Source: Saprospiraceae bacterium
Lineage (GTDB): Bacteria > Bacteroidota > Bacteroidia > Chitinophagales > Saprospiraceae
NCBI GenBank assembly: GCA_027031145.1
Contig: JALVEG010000243.1
Location: 1 to 11,858 of the forward strand
Length of the DNA: 11,858 bases
Direction of reading: 5' to 3'
Made by a program: the position numbers and the translations under genes. A model generated the notes under the pieces. The model was not told the DNA's origin and made no database searches. It saw nothing but the letters and a program-made list of their open reading frames with translations. Shown here piece after piece: positions 1 to 6,366 of this stretch. Each line of letters begins with the position of its first letter. The first letter of the stretch is position 1.

Positions 1-2
1 TA

Positions 3-1628
3 TTCATTGTTGGTTTCGGAATGCTGTTATCAATAAATTGTAAACCCGGAACAAAACAAGAAGTTGAGAAAAAAGCTGAAATTCAAAAGCCGAATATCGT
101 ATTCTTTATCGCAGATGATATGGAGAGATATATGTTCAATTGCCTTGATGAAGGAAAGGGCAAAAACCTGTCACCTAATTTGGATAAATTGGCAAATGAA
201 GGTGTTTTGTTACTTAACCAGCACGTAAGTTCTGCTGTATGTACTCCGAGCCGGTACAGTTGTTTGACAGGCCAATATGCCAGTAGATCAGTAAGTAAAC
301 AAATGACTGATTTCACAAAAAAGATGGATGGTCAAACCGTCGTTCAGTGGAATTCATACATCGTTCCCGGGCAACCAACCATCGGAACTTATATGAAGCA
401 ACTTGGTTATACAACAGGATTTTATGGTAAAAATCATGCTGTTGAAGCACCCGGATGGGAAAAATTGCCTTTAAAAACAGATCCGACAACTCCTGAAGCT
501 GTGAAAGTATTGAAAAGAAATGCTAAAATAATAAGCGAACAGTTAAAATTATGTGGGTTTGATTATTCCGGTGCTCTATATCAGGATAATCCAAGCTATC
601 TGGGACCGGAAAAACTCAGAGTTCAAAATTTGGATTGGATCACTGATAAAGCTCTCGGGTTTTTGGATAAAACAAAAGATAAACCTATATTTTTATATTA
701 TGCAACCACAGTTCCTCATGGTCCTTCAAATGCCAGCCAGTCATGGTTTGGAGATAGAAGAGTGACAGCGGAAGGAATTCTGGATAAAGCTCCTACCTGT
801 TTGCCACCTAAAGAAACTATTCCAAAACGCCTTATAGAAGCCGGACTGGTAAAAGAAGGTCAAAAAGTGCCTGATGCTCTCGGCAATGTTCTATGGATTG
901 ATGATGCACTTGGTGCACTTATCAACAAGTTGAAAGAACAGGGTAAATTGGATAATACTATTATATTCTTTTTCAATGATCACGGTCAGTATGCCAAAGG
1001 CTCTGTCTATGAAGGAGGAGTAAGCTCTCCATCTATTATATGGAAAAAAGGTGGATTTAAAACCGGAAATCTTAGTAAAGCCCTTGTGTCGAATATAGAT
1101 TTTGCACCTACTATTATTGATATGGTTGGAGGTGATCCGGAAGATTTCAAAGCTTTTGATGGTAAAAGTATTCTGCCTGTTTTGAATGGAGATAAAAAAG
1201 AAATAAGAAATTCATTATATTTTGAAATGGGATTTTCCAGAGGTGTTCTCAAAGACAGTTTTAAATATATCGCATTACGATACCCTAAATATGCAATGGA
1301 ATGGGATCTGAAAAAAAGAAAAGAGGTTCTTGATAAATGGAACAATTTCAGGATAAAAAACAAACTGGTATATCATTTTACCGATCCGTCTTTACCTTTT
1401 TCCCATCTTATGTTGATTCCCGGTGGAGGTGATGCGGAATATCCTTCGACTATCAGATACAAACATTATTATGATACCGATCAATTATACGATTTGAGAA
1501 CTGATTCGAAAGAACAGAATAATCTCTTTGGCATTCCGGCTTACAAGGATAAAGCAAAAGATATGCAGGATGAATTGAAAAAATATCTTATGAAACTTCC
1601 CGGTAAATTTGGAGAATTCAAACCCTGA
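3..1628 (+). CDS. S1-family (formylglycine-dependent) sulfatase, probable lipoprotein, 5' end outside the window
   Basis: Hydrolyses a sulfate ester, most likely on a glycan, outside the cytoplasm. The frame is open to the left edge, so the Met codon at 21 is probably internal and the true start lies upstream. Counting from that Met, a hydrophobic stretch (FIVGFGMLLSIN, six residues of it before the Met) ends at Cys7, which fits a lipoprotein signal whose lipobox is atypical (Asn before Cys). The alkaline-phosphatase-fold core follows: metal-site Asp32-Asp33 (FIADD), the formylglycine motif CTPSRYSCLTG with Cys74 as the residue to be converted and Arg78 beside it, Lys137 and His139 (YGKNH), His233 (VPHG), Asp320-His321 (NDHG) and Lys326 (KGSVYEGG). 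All expected active-site positions are present, so it should be active given a maturation enzyme, which is not in the window. The Cys-type motif implies FGE- or anSME-type maturation. It ends 5 bp before the cellobiose phosphorylase start, suggesting one transcript. Substrate and S1 subfamily cannot be read from sequence alone. Confidence 0.93.
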   Translation, partial: FIVGFGMLLSINCKPGTKQEVEKKAEIQKPNIVFFIADDMERYMFNCLDEGKGKNLSPNLDKLANEGVLLLNQHVSSAVCTPSRYSCLTGQYASRSVSKQMTDFTKKMDGQTVVQWNSYIVPGQPTIGTYMKQLGYTTGFYGKNHAVEAPGWEKLPLKTDPTTPEAVKVLKRNAKIISEQLKLCGFDYSGALYQDNPSYLGPEKLRVQNLDWITDKALGFLDKTKDKPIFLYYATTVPHGPSNASQSWFGDRRVTAEGILDKAPTCLPPKETIPKRLIEAGLVKEGQKVPDALGNVLWIDDALGALINKLKEQGKLDNTIIFFFNDHGQYAKGSVYEGGVSSPSIIWKKGGFKTGNLSKALVSNIDFAPTIIDMVGGDPEDFKAFDGKSILPVLNGDKKEIRNSLYFEMGFSRGVLKDSFKYIALRYPKYAMEWDLKKRKEVLDKWNNFRIKNKLVYHFTDPSLPFSHLMLIPGGGDAEYPSTIRYKHYYDTDQLYDLRTDSKEQNNLFGIPAYKDKAKDMQDELKKYLMKLPGKFGEFKP

Positions 1629-1633
1629 TCGAT

Positions 1634-4072
1634 ATGAAATACGGCTATTTTGATGATAATAACAGAGAATATGTGATCACAGATCCGAAAACTCCTTATC
1701 CCTGGATAAACTATCTTGGTAATCACGATTTTTTTTCATTGATCTCCAATACCGCAGGAGGGTATTCATTCTATAAAGATGCAAAATATCGCCGTCTTAA
1801 TCGTTATCGTTACAACAATGTACCCACTGATGACGGAGGAAGATATTTTTATATCAAAGAAAATGATGAAGTATGGTCCCCCGGATGGAAACCTATAAAA
1901 ACTCCTTTGGATAAATATGAGTGTCGTCATGGACTTAGCTATACTCTGATAAAAGGAGAAAAAAATGGTTTGGAAGCAACAGTATTATATTTTGTTCCAT
2001 TGCATTTCAAAGGGGAAATACAGCAGATTAAATTGAAGAATAATAGTTCCGTAAAAAAATCTTTCAAACTGTTTTCTCTTATAGAATGGGCATTGTGGAA
2101 TGCCGAGGACGATATGACCAATTTTCAACGAAATTTTAATACGGGAGAAGTTGAAGTGGAAGATAATGTTATTTATCATAAAACGGAATACAGGGAAAGA
2201 AGAGATCACTATGCTTTTCATTCGGTAAATCAAAAGCACAATGGATTTGATACTGACCGTGAGACATTTTTAGGGCTTTATAACGGATTTAATGAACCAC
2301 AAAATGTATTGGCGGGAAAACCATCAAATTCAATTGCTCATGGATGGTCTCCAATAGCATCTCATTATTTTGAAATAGAATTGGAACCGGGTGAAGAAAA
2401 ATCTCTGATTTTTATGCTTGGTTATGTGGAATTGCCGGAAAAAGAAAAATGGGAATCAAAAGGTATTATAAATAAAAAGCCTGCCAGGGCAATGATCGCA
2501 GAGTATGATAGTGATGAGAAAGTAGAAAAAGCTTTGGATGAACTGGCTAAATATTGGGATGATTTGTTGTCAATATTCTATCTGGAATCAGATGATGATA
2601 AATTGAACAGAATGGTCAATATCTGGAATCAATACCAGTGTATGATTACATTCAATATGTCCAGAAGCGCATCTTATTTCGAATCGGGAATTGGCAGAGG
2701 TATGGGTTTCAGAGACTCCAATCAGGATTTGATAGGTTTTGTGCATCAGGCACCGGAACGGGCAAGACAAAGGATAATTGATATAGCTTCAACTCAATTT
2801 CCCGATGGTAGTTGTTATCATCAATATCAACCATTGACCAAACGAGGGAATAATGCGATTGGAAGTGGTTTTAATGATGACCCTTTATGGTTGATTTTAG
2901 GGACTACAGCTTATCTCAAGGAATCGGGAGATTTCAGTATCCTGGATGAAATGGTACCATTTGATAATGATGAAAGTCTGGCAAAACCATTGTTTGATCA
3001 TCTGACGGTCTCTTTTGATCATGTTGTCAATAATTTAGGACCACACGGTTTGCCACTTATCGGCAGGGCAGACTGGAATGATTGTCTGAATCTCAATTGT
3101 TTTTCAAAAGACCCGAATGAATCATTCCAAACTACGGAAAACAAAACGGAAGGATCAAAAGCAGAATCTTTGATGATAGCCGGTTTATTTGTGGTATATG
3201 GAGATGAATATGCTAAACTTTGCAGATTTTTAAATAAAGACATTGAAGCGGACAGAGCTAAAAAACACGTTGATAAAATGGTGGAAGCCATTAGAAAATA
3301 CGGTTGGGATGGCGAATGGTTTTTGAGAGCTTACGATTTTTATGGTAATAAAATAGGCAGTAAAGAAAATGAAGAAGGAAAAATATTTATAGAATCAAAT
3401 GGATGGTGCAGTATGGCAGGCATTGGGAAAGAAGAAGGAATGGTAGAAAAAGCCCTTGATTCGGTAAAAAAATATCTGGATACGGATTATGGGATAATAC
3501 TGAATAGCCCTGGTTACACTAAATATTATATTGAACTGGGAGAGATATCCACTTATCCCGAGGGTTATAAAGAAAACGGATCGGTTTTTTGTCATAATAA
3601 TCCCTGGATAATGATAGCTGAAACTTCAATAGGCAGAGGGGATAAGGCATTTGATTATTATAAGAAAATCGCACCTGCATATCTCGAAGATATCAGTGAA
3701 CTTCATAAAACGGAACCTTATGTTTATGCGCAAATGATAGCAGGAAGAGATGCATATAAACCGGGAGAAGCAAAAAATTCATGGCTTACAGGAACTGCCG
3801 CCTGGAATTATTATGCTGTGACACAATATATTTTGGGAATAAGACCGGACTATGACGGTTTGATAATCGATCCGTGTATTCCTTCTTACCTGGAAGGTTT
3901 TAAAATAAGGAGAGTATTCAGGGGTTCAGTTTATAATATTGAAGTAAGCAATCCTAAGCATGTTTCAAAAGGTGTAAAAAAGGTATATGTAGATAATAAG
4001 CTTTGGAAAGAAAATAAAATTCAACTATTTAATGATGGTAAAGAGCATGAAATTAAAGTTATTTTAGGATAA
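1634..4072 (+). CDS. cbp: Cellobiose phosphorylase (GH94)
   Basis: Reversible phosphorolysis in the cytoplasm: cellobiose + phosphate gives alpha-D-glucose 1-phosphate + D-glucose, conserving bond energy as a sugar phosphate. The protein has 812 residues, close to the 822 or so of Cellulomonas/Cellvibrio gilvus enzyme, and from memory is collinear with it from the N-terminal MKYGYFDD and TPYPWINYLG to the end. Visible signatures: RYRYNN and TEYRERRDHYA in the N-terminal beta-sandwich; NQYQCM and GFRDSNQD (Arg360, Asp361) at the sugar-binding face of the (alpha/alpha)6 barrel; GFNDDPLW (Pro417); GRADWNDCLN with Asp480 as the expected general acid; KENG then His654 (CHNNPW) and Thr719-Gly720 (WLTGTAAW) for phosphate binding. 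A long loop at about 488-510 (NCF to EGSK) is typical of true cellobiose phosphorylases and lies near the acceptor site. There is no signal peptide, as expected. It sits 5 bp after the sulfatase and 31 bp before the symporter, which would supply its substrate. The start is the first in-frame ATG and matches the family N-terminus. Confidence 0.95.
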   Translation: MKYGYFDDNNREYVITDPKTPYPWINYLGNHDFFSLISNTAGGYSFYKDAKYRRLNRYRYNNVPTDDGGRYFYIKENDEVWSPGWKPIKTPLDKYECRHGLSYTLIKGEKNGLEATVLYFVPLHFKGEIQQIKLKNNSSVKKSFKLFSLIEWALWNAEDDMTNFQRNFNTGEVEVEDNVIYHKTEYRERRDHYAFHSVNQKHNGFDTDRETFLGLYNGFNEPQNVLAGKPSNSIAHGWSPIASHYFEIELEPGEEKSLIFMLGYVELPEKEKWESKGIINKKPARAMIAEYDSDEKVEKALDELAKYWDDLLSIFYLESDDDKLNRMVNIWNQYQCMITFNMSRSASYFESGIGRGMGFRDSNQDLIGFVHQAPERARQRIIDIASTQFPDGSCYHQYQPLTKRGNNAIGSGFNDDPLWLILGTTAYLKESGDFSILDEMVPFDNDESLAKPLFDHLTVSFDHVVNNLGPHGLPLIGRADWNDCLNLNCFSKDPNESFQTTENKTEGSKAESLMIAGLFVVYGDEYAKLCRFLNKDIEADRAKKHVDKMVEAIRKYGWDGEWFLRAYDFYGNKIGSKENEEGKIFIESNGWCSMAGIGKEEGMVEKALDSVKKYLDTDYGIILNSPGYTKYYIELGEISTYPEGYKENGSVFCHNNPWIMIAETSIGRGDKAFDYYKKIAPAYLEDISELHKTEPYVYAQMIAGRDAYKPGEAKNSWLTGTAAWNYYAVTQYILGIRPDYDGLIIDPCIPSYLEGFKIRRVFRGSVYNIEVSNPKHVSKGVKKVYVDNKLWKENKIQLFNDGKEHEIKVILG

Positions 4073-4103
4073 AAGAATTATTGTTTCAGTTAAAATACAT
4101 GAT

Positions 4104-5549
4104 ATGTCAGATGATACAAAGAAAAAAACATTAATCTCACCTGAAGACAAGGTGCCATTTCTTAAAAAACTGGCTTATGCTGCCGGAGGTCCGGTAGATA
4201 TTTTAGGAATTTGGGTGATAGTAAGCATCGCATACCAGGTATTTAATATGGAGTTGAAACTTCCGCCTACTTATGTGGCGATTATATTAATGTCTCTGAG
4301 ATTGTGGGATGGTGTTCTTGACCCGATAATGGGGTGGATATCTGATAATACACGAACAAAATGGGGAAGAAGGCGACCGTTTATATTTATTGGAGCTGTG
4401 ATGGCAGGATTACTTTATCCTTTAATCTGGTGGTTCCCGCCTGATTCATCTCATTTGCAAATTATGTTTTGGGTTATCGGTTTCGGTATTATTTTTTATA
4501 CATTTTTTACTGTTTGGAGCATTCCTTATCAAAGTCTTTTGATGGAGATGACACCGGATTACAATGAGCGAACCAGAGTTGCTGCGATAAGAGGATATTT
4601 TCAGACAGTAGCAGGATTTGTAAACGGATGGATATGGTGGTTGTCAATGTTACCTATATTTTTTATTGTAAAAGATGGCGTTGAAGTAGCCAGTCCTTTA
4701 AACGGGATGCGTTATATAAGCATAGGTATTGGTATTTTGATTATTATATTGGGTATTATACCGGCTATTTTTGTTGATGAAAGATATTATCATACCGATG
4801 TTGTTCAAAATCAGAAAAAGATCAATCTAATAAAAGGTTTTAAAGAAACATTTAGCAATAAACCCTTTATTATTCTATGTTTTTTGACTATTTTCTTTTT
4901 ATTGGGACAAGCTATTTTTGATGGTTATGGTCGCTATGTAGGTACATATTATGTTCTTGGGGGTGATTGGGGAGAAGGTTCCAAATTTGCAGGGTACGGT
5001 ACTGTAATTTATACAATATTTAGTCTGATGTTTATTCCCGTTTTTCGTAGTCTGTCTGAAAAAATAGGCAAAAAGAAAGTTCTGATGATAGCAATTACTT
5101 TAGCTATTATTTCCTATGCTACTACCTGGTGGACATTTACTCCTTCCAATCCATGGATAATGCTTTCCAATACGGTTTTGATAGGAGCCGGTTATGCGGG
5201 ATTGTGGCTGATGTTACCTTCGATGCAGGCTGATGTGATAGATTATGATGAATTAAAAACAGGAGAAAGACGCGAAGGCAGTTTTTCTTCAATATATTCC
5301 TGGGTACTAAAACTGAGTTTTATGGTAGGGTTTTTAGTATCGGGTCCATTGCTGGAAATGACAGGTTTCGATGCGGAAGCAGGAAGCAATCAACCAGCTG
5401 AAGTTTATACTTATATGCGTATAGGTTTTCTTGTTATTCCTGTATTATCTCTCGGAATTGCAATGCTATTACTAAAATCATTTCCAATAACTGCTGAAAA
5501 AGCCGTAGAAATACGACAAAAATTGGAAGAAAGAAGAGGAAAAGTGTGA
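4104..5549 (+). CDS. GPH-family sugar:cation symporter (MFS), probable cellobiose/beta-glucoside importer
   Basis: Inner-membrane importer of the glycoside-pentoside-hexuronide:cation symporter family (MelB-like). The protein has 481 residues and about 12 hydrophobic segments. The family signature runs from residue 66 (RLWDGVLDPIMGWISDNTR) into TKWGRRRPFIF. Asp69 and Asp73, four residues apart, fall where MelB has its two cation-site aspartates (D55/D59), so cation coupling is likely retained. A second conserved stretch near 370-400 (SMQADVIDYDELKTGERREG) is the usual cytoplasmic loop before the last helices, and the C-terminus is a charged tail. The start at 4104 follows the phosphorylase stop by 31 bp. 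An ATG five bases earlier (4099) is out of frame. Cellobiose or a related beta-glucoside as substrate is inferred only from the adjacent cytoplasmic cellobiose phosphorylase. The family also carries pentosides, hexuronides and alpha-glycosides, so substrate confidence is moderate while family confidence is high. Confidence 0.9.
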   Translation: MSDDTKKKTLISPEDKVPFLKKLAYAAGGPVDILGIWVIVSIAYQVFNMELKLPPTYVAIILMSLRLWDGVLDPIMGWISDNTRTKWGRRRPFIFIGAVMAGLLYPLIWWFPPDSSHLQIMFWVIGFGIIFYTFFTVWSIPYQSLLMEMTPDYNERTRVAAIRGYFQTVAGFVNGWIWWLSMLPIFFIVKDGVEVASPLNGMRYISIGIGILIIILGIIPAIFVDERYYHTDVVQNQKKINLIKGFKETFSNKPFIILCFLTIFFLLGQAIFDGYGRYVGTYYVLGGDWGEGSKFAGYGTVIYTIFSLMFIPVFRSLSEKIGKKKVLMIAITLAIISYATTWWTFTPSNPWIMLSNTVLIGAGYAGLWLMLPSMQADVIDYDELKTGERREGSFSSIYSWVLKLSFMVGFLVSGPLLEMTGFDAEAGSNQPAEVYTYMRIGFLVIPVLSLGIAMLLLKSFPITAEKAVEIRQKLEERRGKV

Positions 5550-5560
5550 GAATGATTGAA

Positions 5561-5650
5561 AACTTAGGTCTCAAAAGCACGACATAAGTAAGTGATTTTT
5601 AAGCCGGTTGGATATGGATAATGGATCACCTAAGTTAAAACTTTGGTGAT
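5561..5650. repeat. Overlapping inverted repeats just after the symporter gene, possible transcript end
   Basis: AACTTAGGT (5561-5569) is repeated inverted as ACCTAAGTT (5628-5636). The second copy is also the left arm of a tighter hairpin: ATCACCTAAGTT (5625-5636) pairs with AACTTTGGTGAT (5639-5650) with one mismatch across a 2-base spacer. Two mutually exclusive stems are therefore possible. The position 12-100 bp after the symporter stop suits a 3' end, but no T-run directly follows the stem (the next is near 5668), so a classic intrinsic terminator is not shown. Confidence 0.5.
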
Positions 5651-5719
5651 TAAAAAAGTTGGTATGTTGTTTTTTTTGTTGGGTTCTGGGTATGTTATTT
5701 TGAAACGGGGGCGATTGGA

Positions 5720-5739
5720 CTGTCAAATTTATTTGACAG
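5720..5739. repeat. Perfect 9-bp inverted repeat, operator-like
   Basis: CTGTCAAAT (5720-5728) and ATTTGACAG (5731-5739) are perfect inverted arms around TT. The 20-bp near-symmetrical site has the size of a dimeric-regulator operator. However, it lies more than 600 bp before the next start, with no recognised promoter beside it, so it may equally be one more intergenic palindrome. Confidence 0.4.
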
Positions 5740-5810
5740 AAAATATTGTGTTTTTTGATGTTTTGAAGTTTGTAACATTCGCCTAATTTTATTTAGAAGG
5801 GTGAATTAAT

Positions 5811-5826
5811 CCCCCGCTGGCGGGGG
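5811..5826. repeat. GC-rich palindrome (REP-like hairpin)
   Basis: CCCCCGCTGGCGGGGG folds as a stem of six or seven G:C pairs with a tiny loop, in otherwise AT-rich DNA, and is followed by AAAAAGGGGGTGG. A second G5 run offers an alternative pairing for the C5 arm. No T-run follows on either strand, so it does not look like an intrinsic terminator. Its composition, unlike the surroundings, suggests an interspersed palindromic repeat. Confidence 0.5.
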
Positions 5827-5945
5827 AAAAAGGGGGTGGAAATAAGAGTGTTTGGTATGTATAAATGGGATATTGGGAGATTGTTTTTCTTCCTTGCTCT
5901 TTGTTCGGTGTTTTTGATATTGCGTAGTAAGGGTATTAAATCAAG

Positions 5946-6021
5946 AATCGTTAATCGTTAATCATTATTCGATATTAAAATGTATTGCAGAATATCGAAT
6001 ATAGAACACTTATTAACGATT
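5946..6021. repeat. Nested inverted repeat with tandem 7-mers
   Basis: The outer arms are AATCGTTAAT (5953-5962, with an overlapping copy at 5946-5955, a 7-bp tandem) and ATTAACGATT (6012-6021). The inner arms are perfect 11-mers, TATTCGATATT (5966-5976) and AATATCGAATA (5991-6001), around a 14-base loop. Together they can form a two-tier stem-loop of about 70 bases. This looks like an interspersed intergenic repeat of the type common in Bacteroidota genomes. The latter is from memory, not a search. Confidence 0.55.
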
Positions 6022-6041
6022 TTAAAAGTTAAGAAAGTGAG

Positions 6042-6056
6042 GCTGGAGACACCAGC
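6042..6056. repeat. Small hairpin GCTGG/CCAGC
   Basis: GCTGG (6042-6046) and CCAGC (6052-6056) pair across AGACA. It is short, but G:C-rich in AT-rich DNA and embedded in the chain of intergenic repeats. Confidence 0.3.
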
Positions 6057-6093
6057 ATATCAGGATAGCCTAACTGTCTGAATTAAAATTTAT

Positions 6094-6117
6094 AGGATTT
6101 GAGGATTTGAAGATTGA
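6094..6117. repeat. Tandem 8-bp repeat (AGGATTTG, AGGATTTG, AAGATTGA)
   Basis: Two exact head-to-tail copies of AGGATTTG (6094-6101, 6102-6109) and a third degenerate copy (6110-6117). The length is not a multiple of three and no frame runs through it. Similar GGATTT-type runs occur in Bacteroidota intergenic repeats as far as I recall. Confidence 0.45.
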
Positions 6118-6191
6118 ATGATCGGGCGTTAAGCCGACCGGACGAAAAGGCGATTTTTTTGTCAGGTGTTTCTTATTACTTGCCTGCTCAC

Positions 6192-6225
6192 AAACCTTAT
6201 AGGTTTTCAAAAACCTATAAGGTTT
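6192..6225. repeat. Perfect 16-bp inverted repeat with 2-base spacer
   Basis: AAACCTTATAGGTTTT (6192-6207) and AAAACCTATAAGGTTT (6210-6225) are perfect inverted arms around CA. Each arm is itself partly self-complementary (ACCTTATAGGT, 5+5 around one base), so a cruciform or several shorter hairpins could form. It lies 140 bp before the second GH94 gene. There is no T-run beyond the arm. It is best read as an interspersed palindrome; termination of read-through transcripts from upstream is possible but unproven. Confidence 0.6.
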
Positions 6226-6233
6226 AAAACATA

Positions 6234-6287
6234 GCTATTTTGGCGGTCTCGGCTTAGCCGAGATGTGGCGATAGCAAACAAAAATAG
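6234..6287. repeat. Nested hairpin around TCTCGGC-TTA-GCCGAGA
   Basis: A 7-bp G:C-rich stem (6247-6253 with 6257-6263, loop TTA) sits inside GCTAT (6234-6238) / ATAGC (6271-6275), or alternatively CTATTTT (6235-6241) / AAAATAG (6281-6287). The two sides of the inner stem also carry GGCG in direct orientation, forming an internal loop. This is structured DNA/RNA immediately upstream of the promoter region of the second phosphorylase gene. Confidence 0.5.
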
Positions 6288-6346
6288 TAACAAAATGAAA
6301 GGATGAAAGTGAAATATATGATTGATTAAAGATAATGAAAAATATA

Positions 6347-6354
6347 TAAATTTG
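6347..6354 (+). promoter_or_regulatory. Candidate Bacteroidota -7 promoter box (TAAATTTG)
   Basis: TAAATTTG matches the Bacteroidota -7 consensus TAnnTTTG exactly. About 21 bases upstream is only a partial -33 match (TTGA at 6322-6325 against TTTG). If used, transcription would start near 6361, leaving an mRNA leader of only a few bases before the ATG at 6367. The partial -33 element keeps confidence low to moderate. Confidence 0.4.
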
Positions 6355-6366
6355 AACTAAACAAAT

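Larger units (their letters stand above)
5550..6366. other. Repeat-rich intergenic region, 817 bp, no gene seen
   Basis: No convincing coding sequence on either strand. A reverse-strand open frame reaching into this region from the next gene is a shadow of that gene. The stretch instead holds a series of unrelated inverted repeats and short tandem units, listed separately: 5561-5650, 5720-5739, 5811-5826, 5946-6021, 6042-6056, 6094-6117, 6192-6225 and 6234-6287. Between them, 5641-5710 is T/G-rich with an imperfect direct repeat (GGTATGTTGTTTT at 5661, GGTATGTTATTTT at 5689). The 3' part (about 6290-6366) is AT-rich and holds a candidate promoter for the second phosphorylase. The region separates the sulfatase-phosphorylase-symporter unit from the second GH94 gene. 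Confidence 0.8.

Noticed and set aside
21..21. Met at 21 as the true start of the sulfatase
   Set aside because: The same frame is open back to base 3 and encodes hydrophobic residues completing a lipoprotein signal h-region, so the start is most likely outside the window.
5550..6366. CRISPR array or transposase remnant in the spacer
   Set aside because: The repeats differ from each other in sequence and spacing, with no regular repeat-spacer pattern, and no frame encodes a transposase-like fragment.
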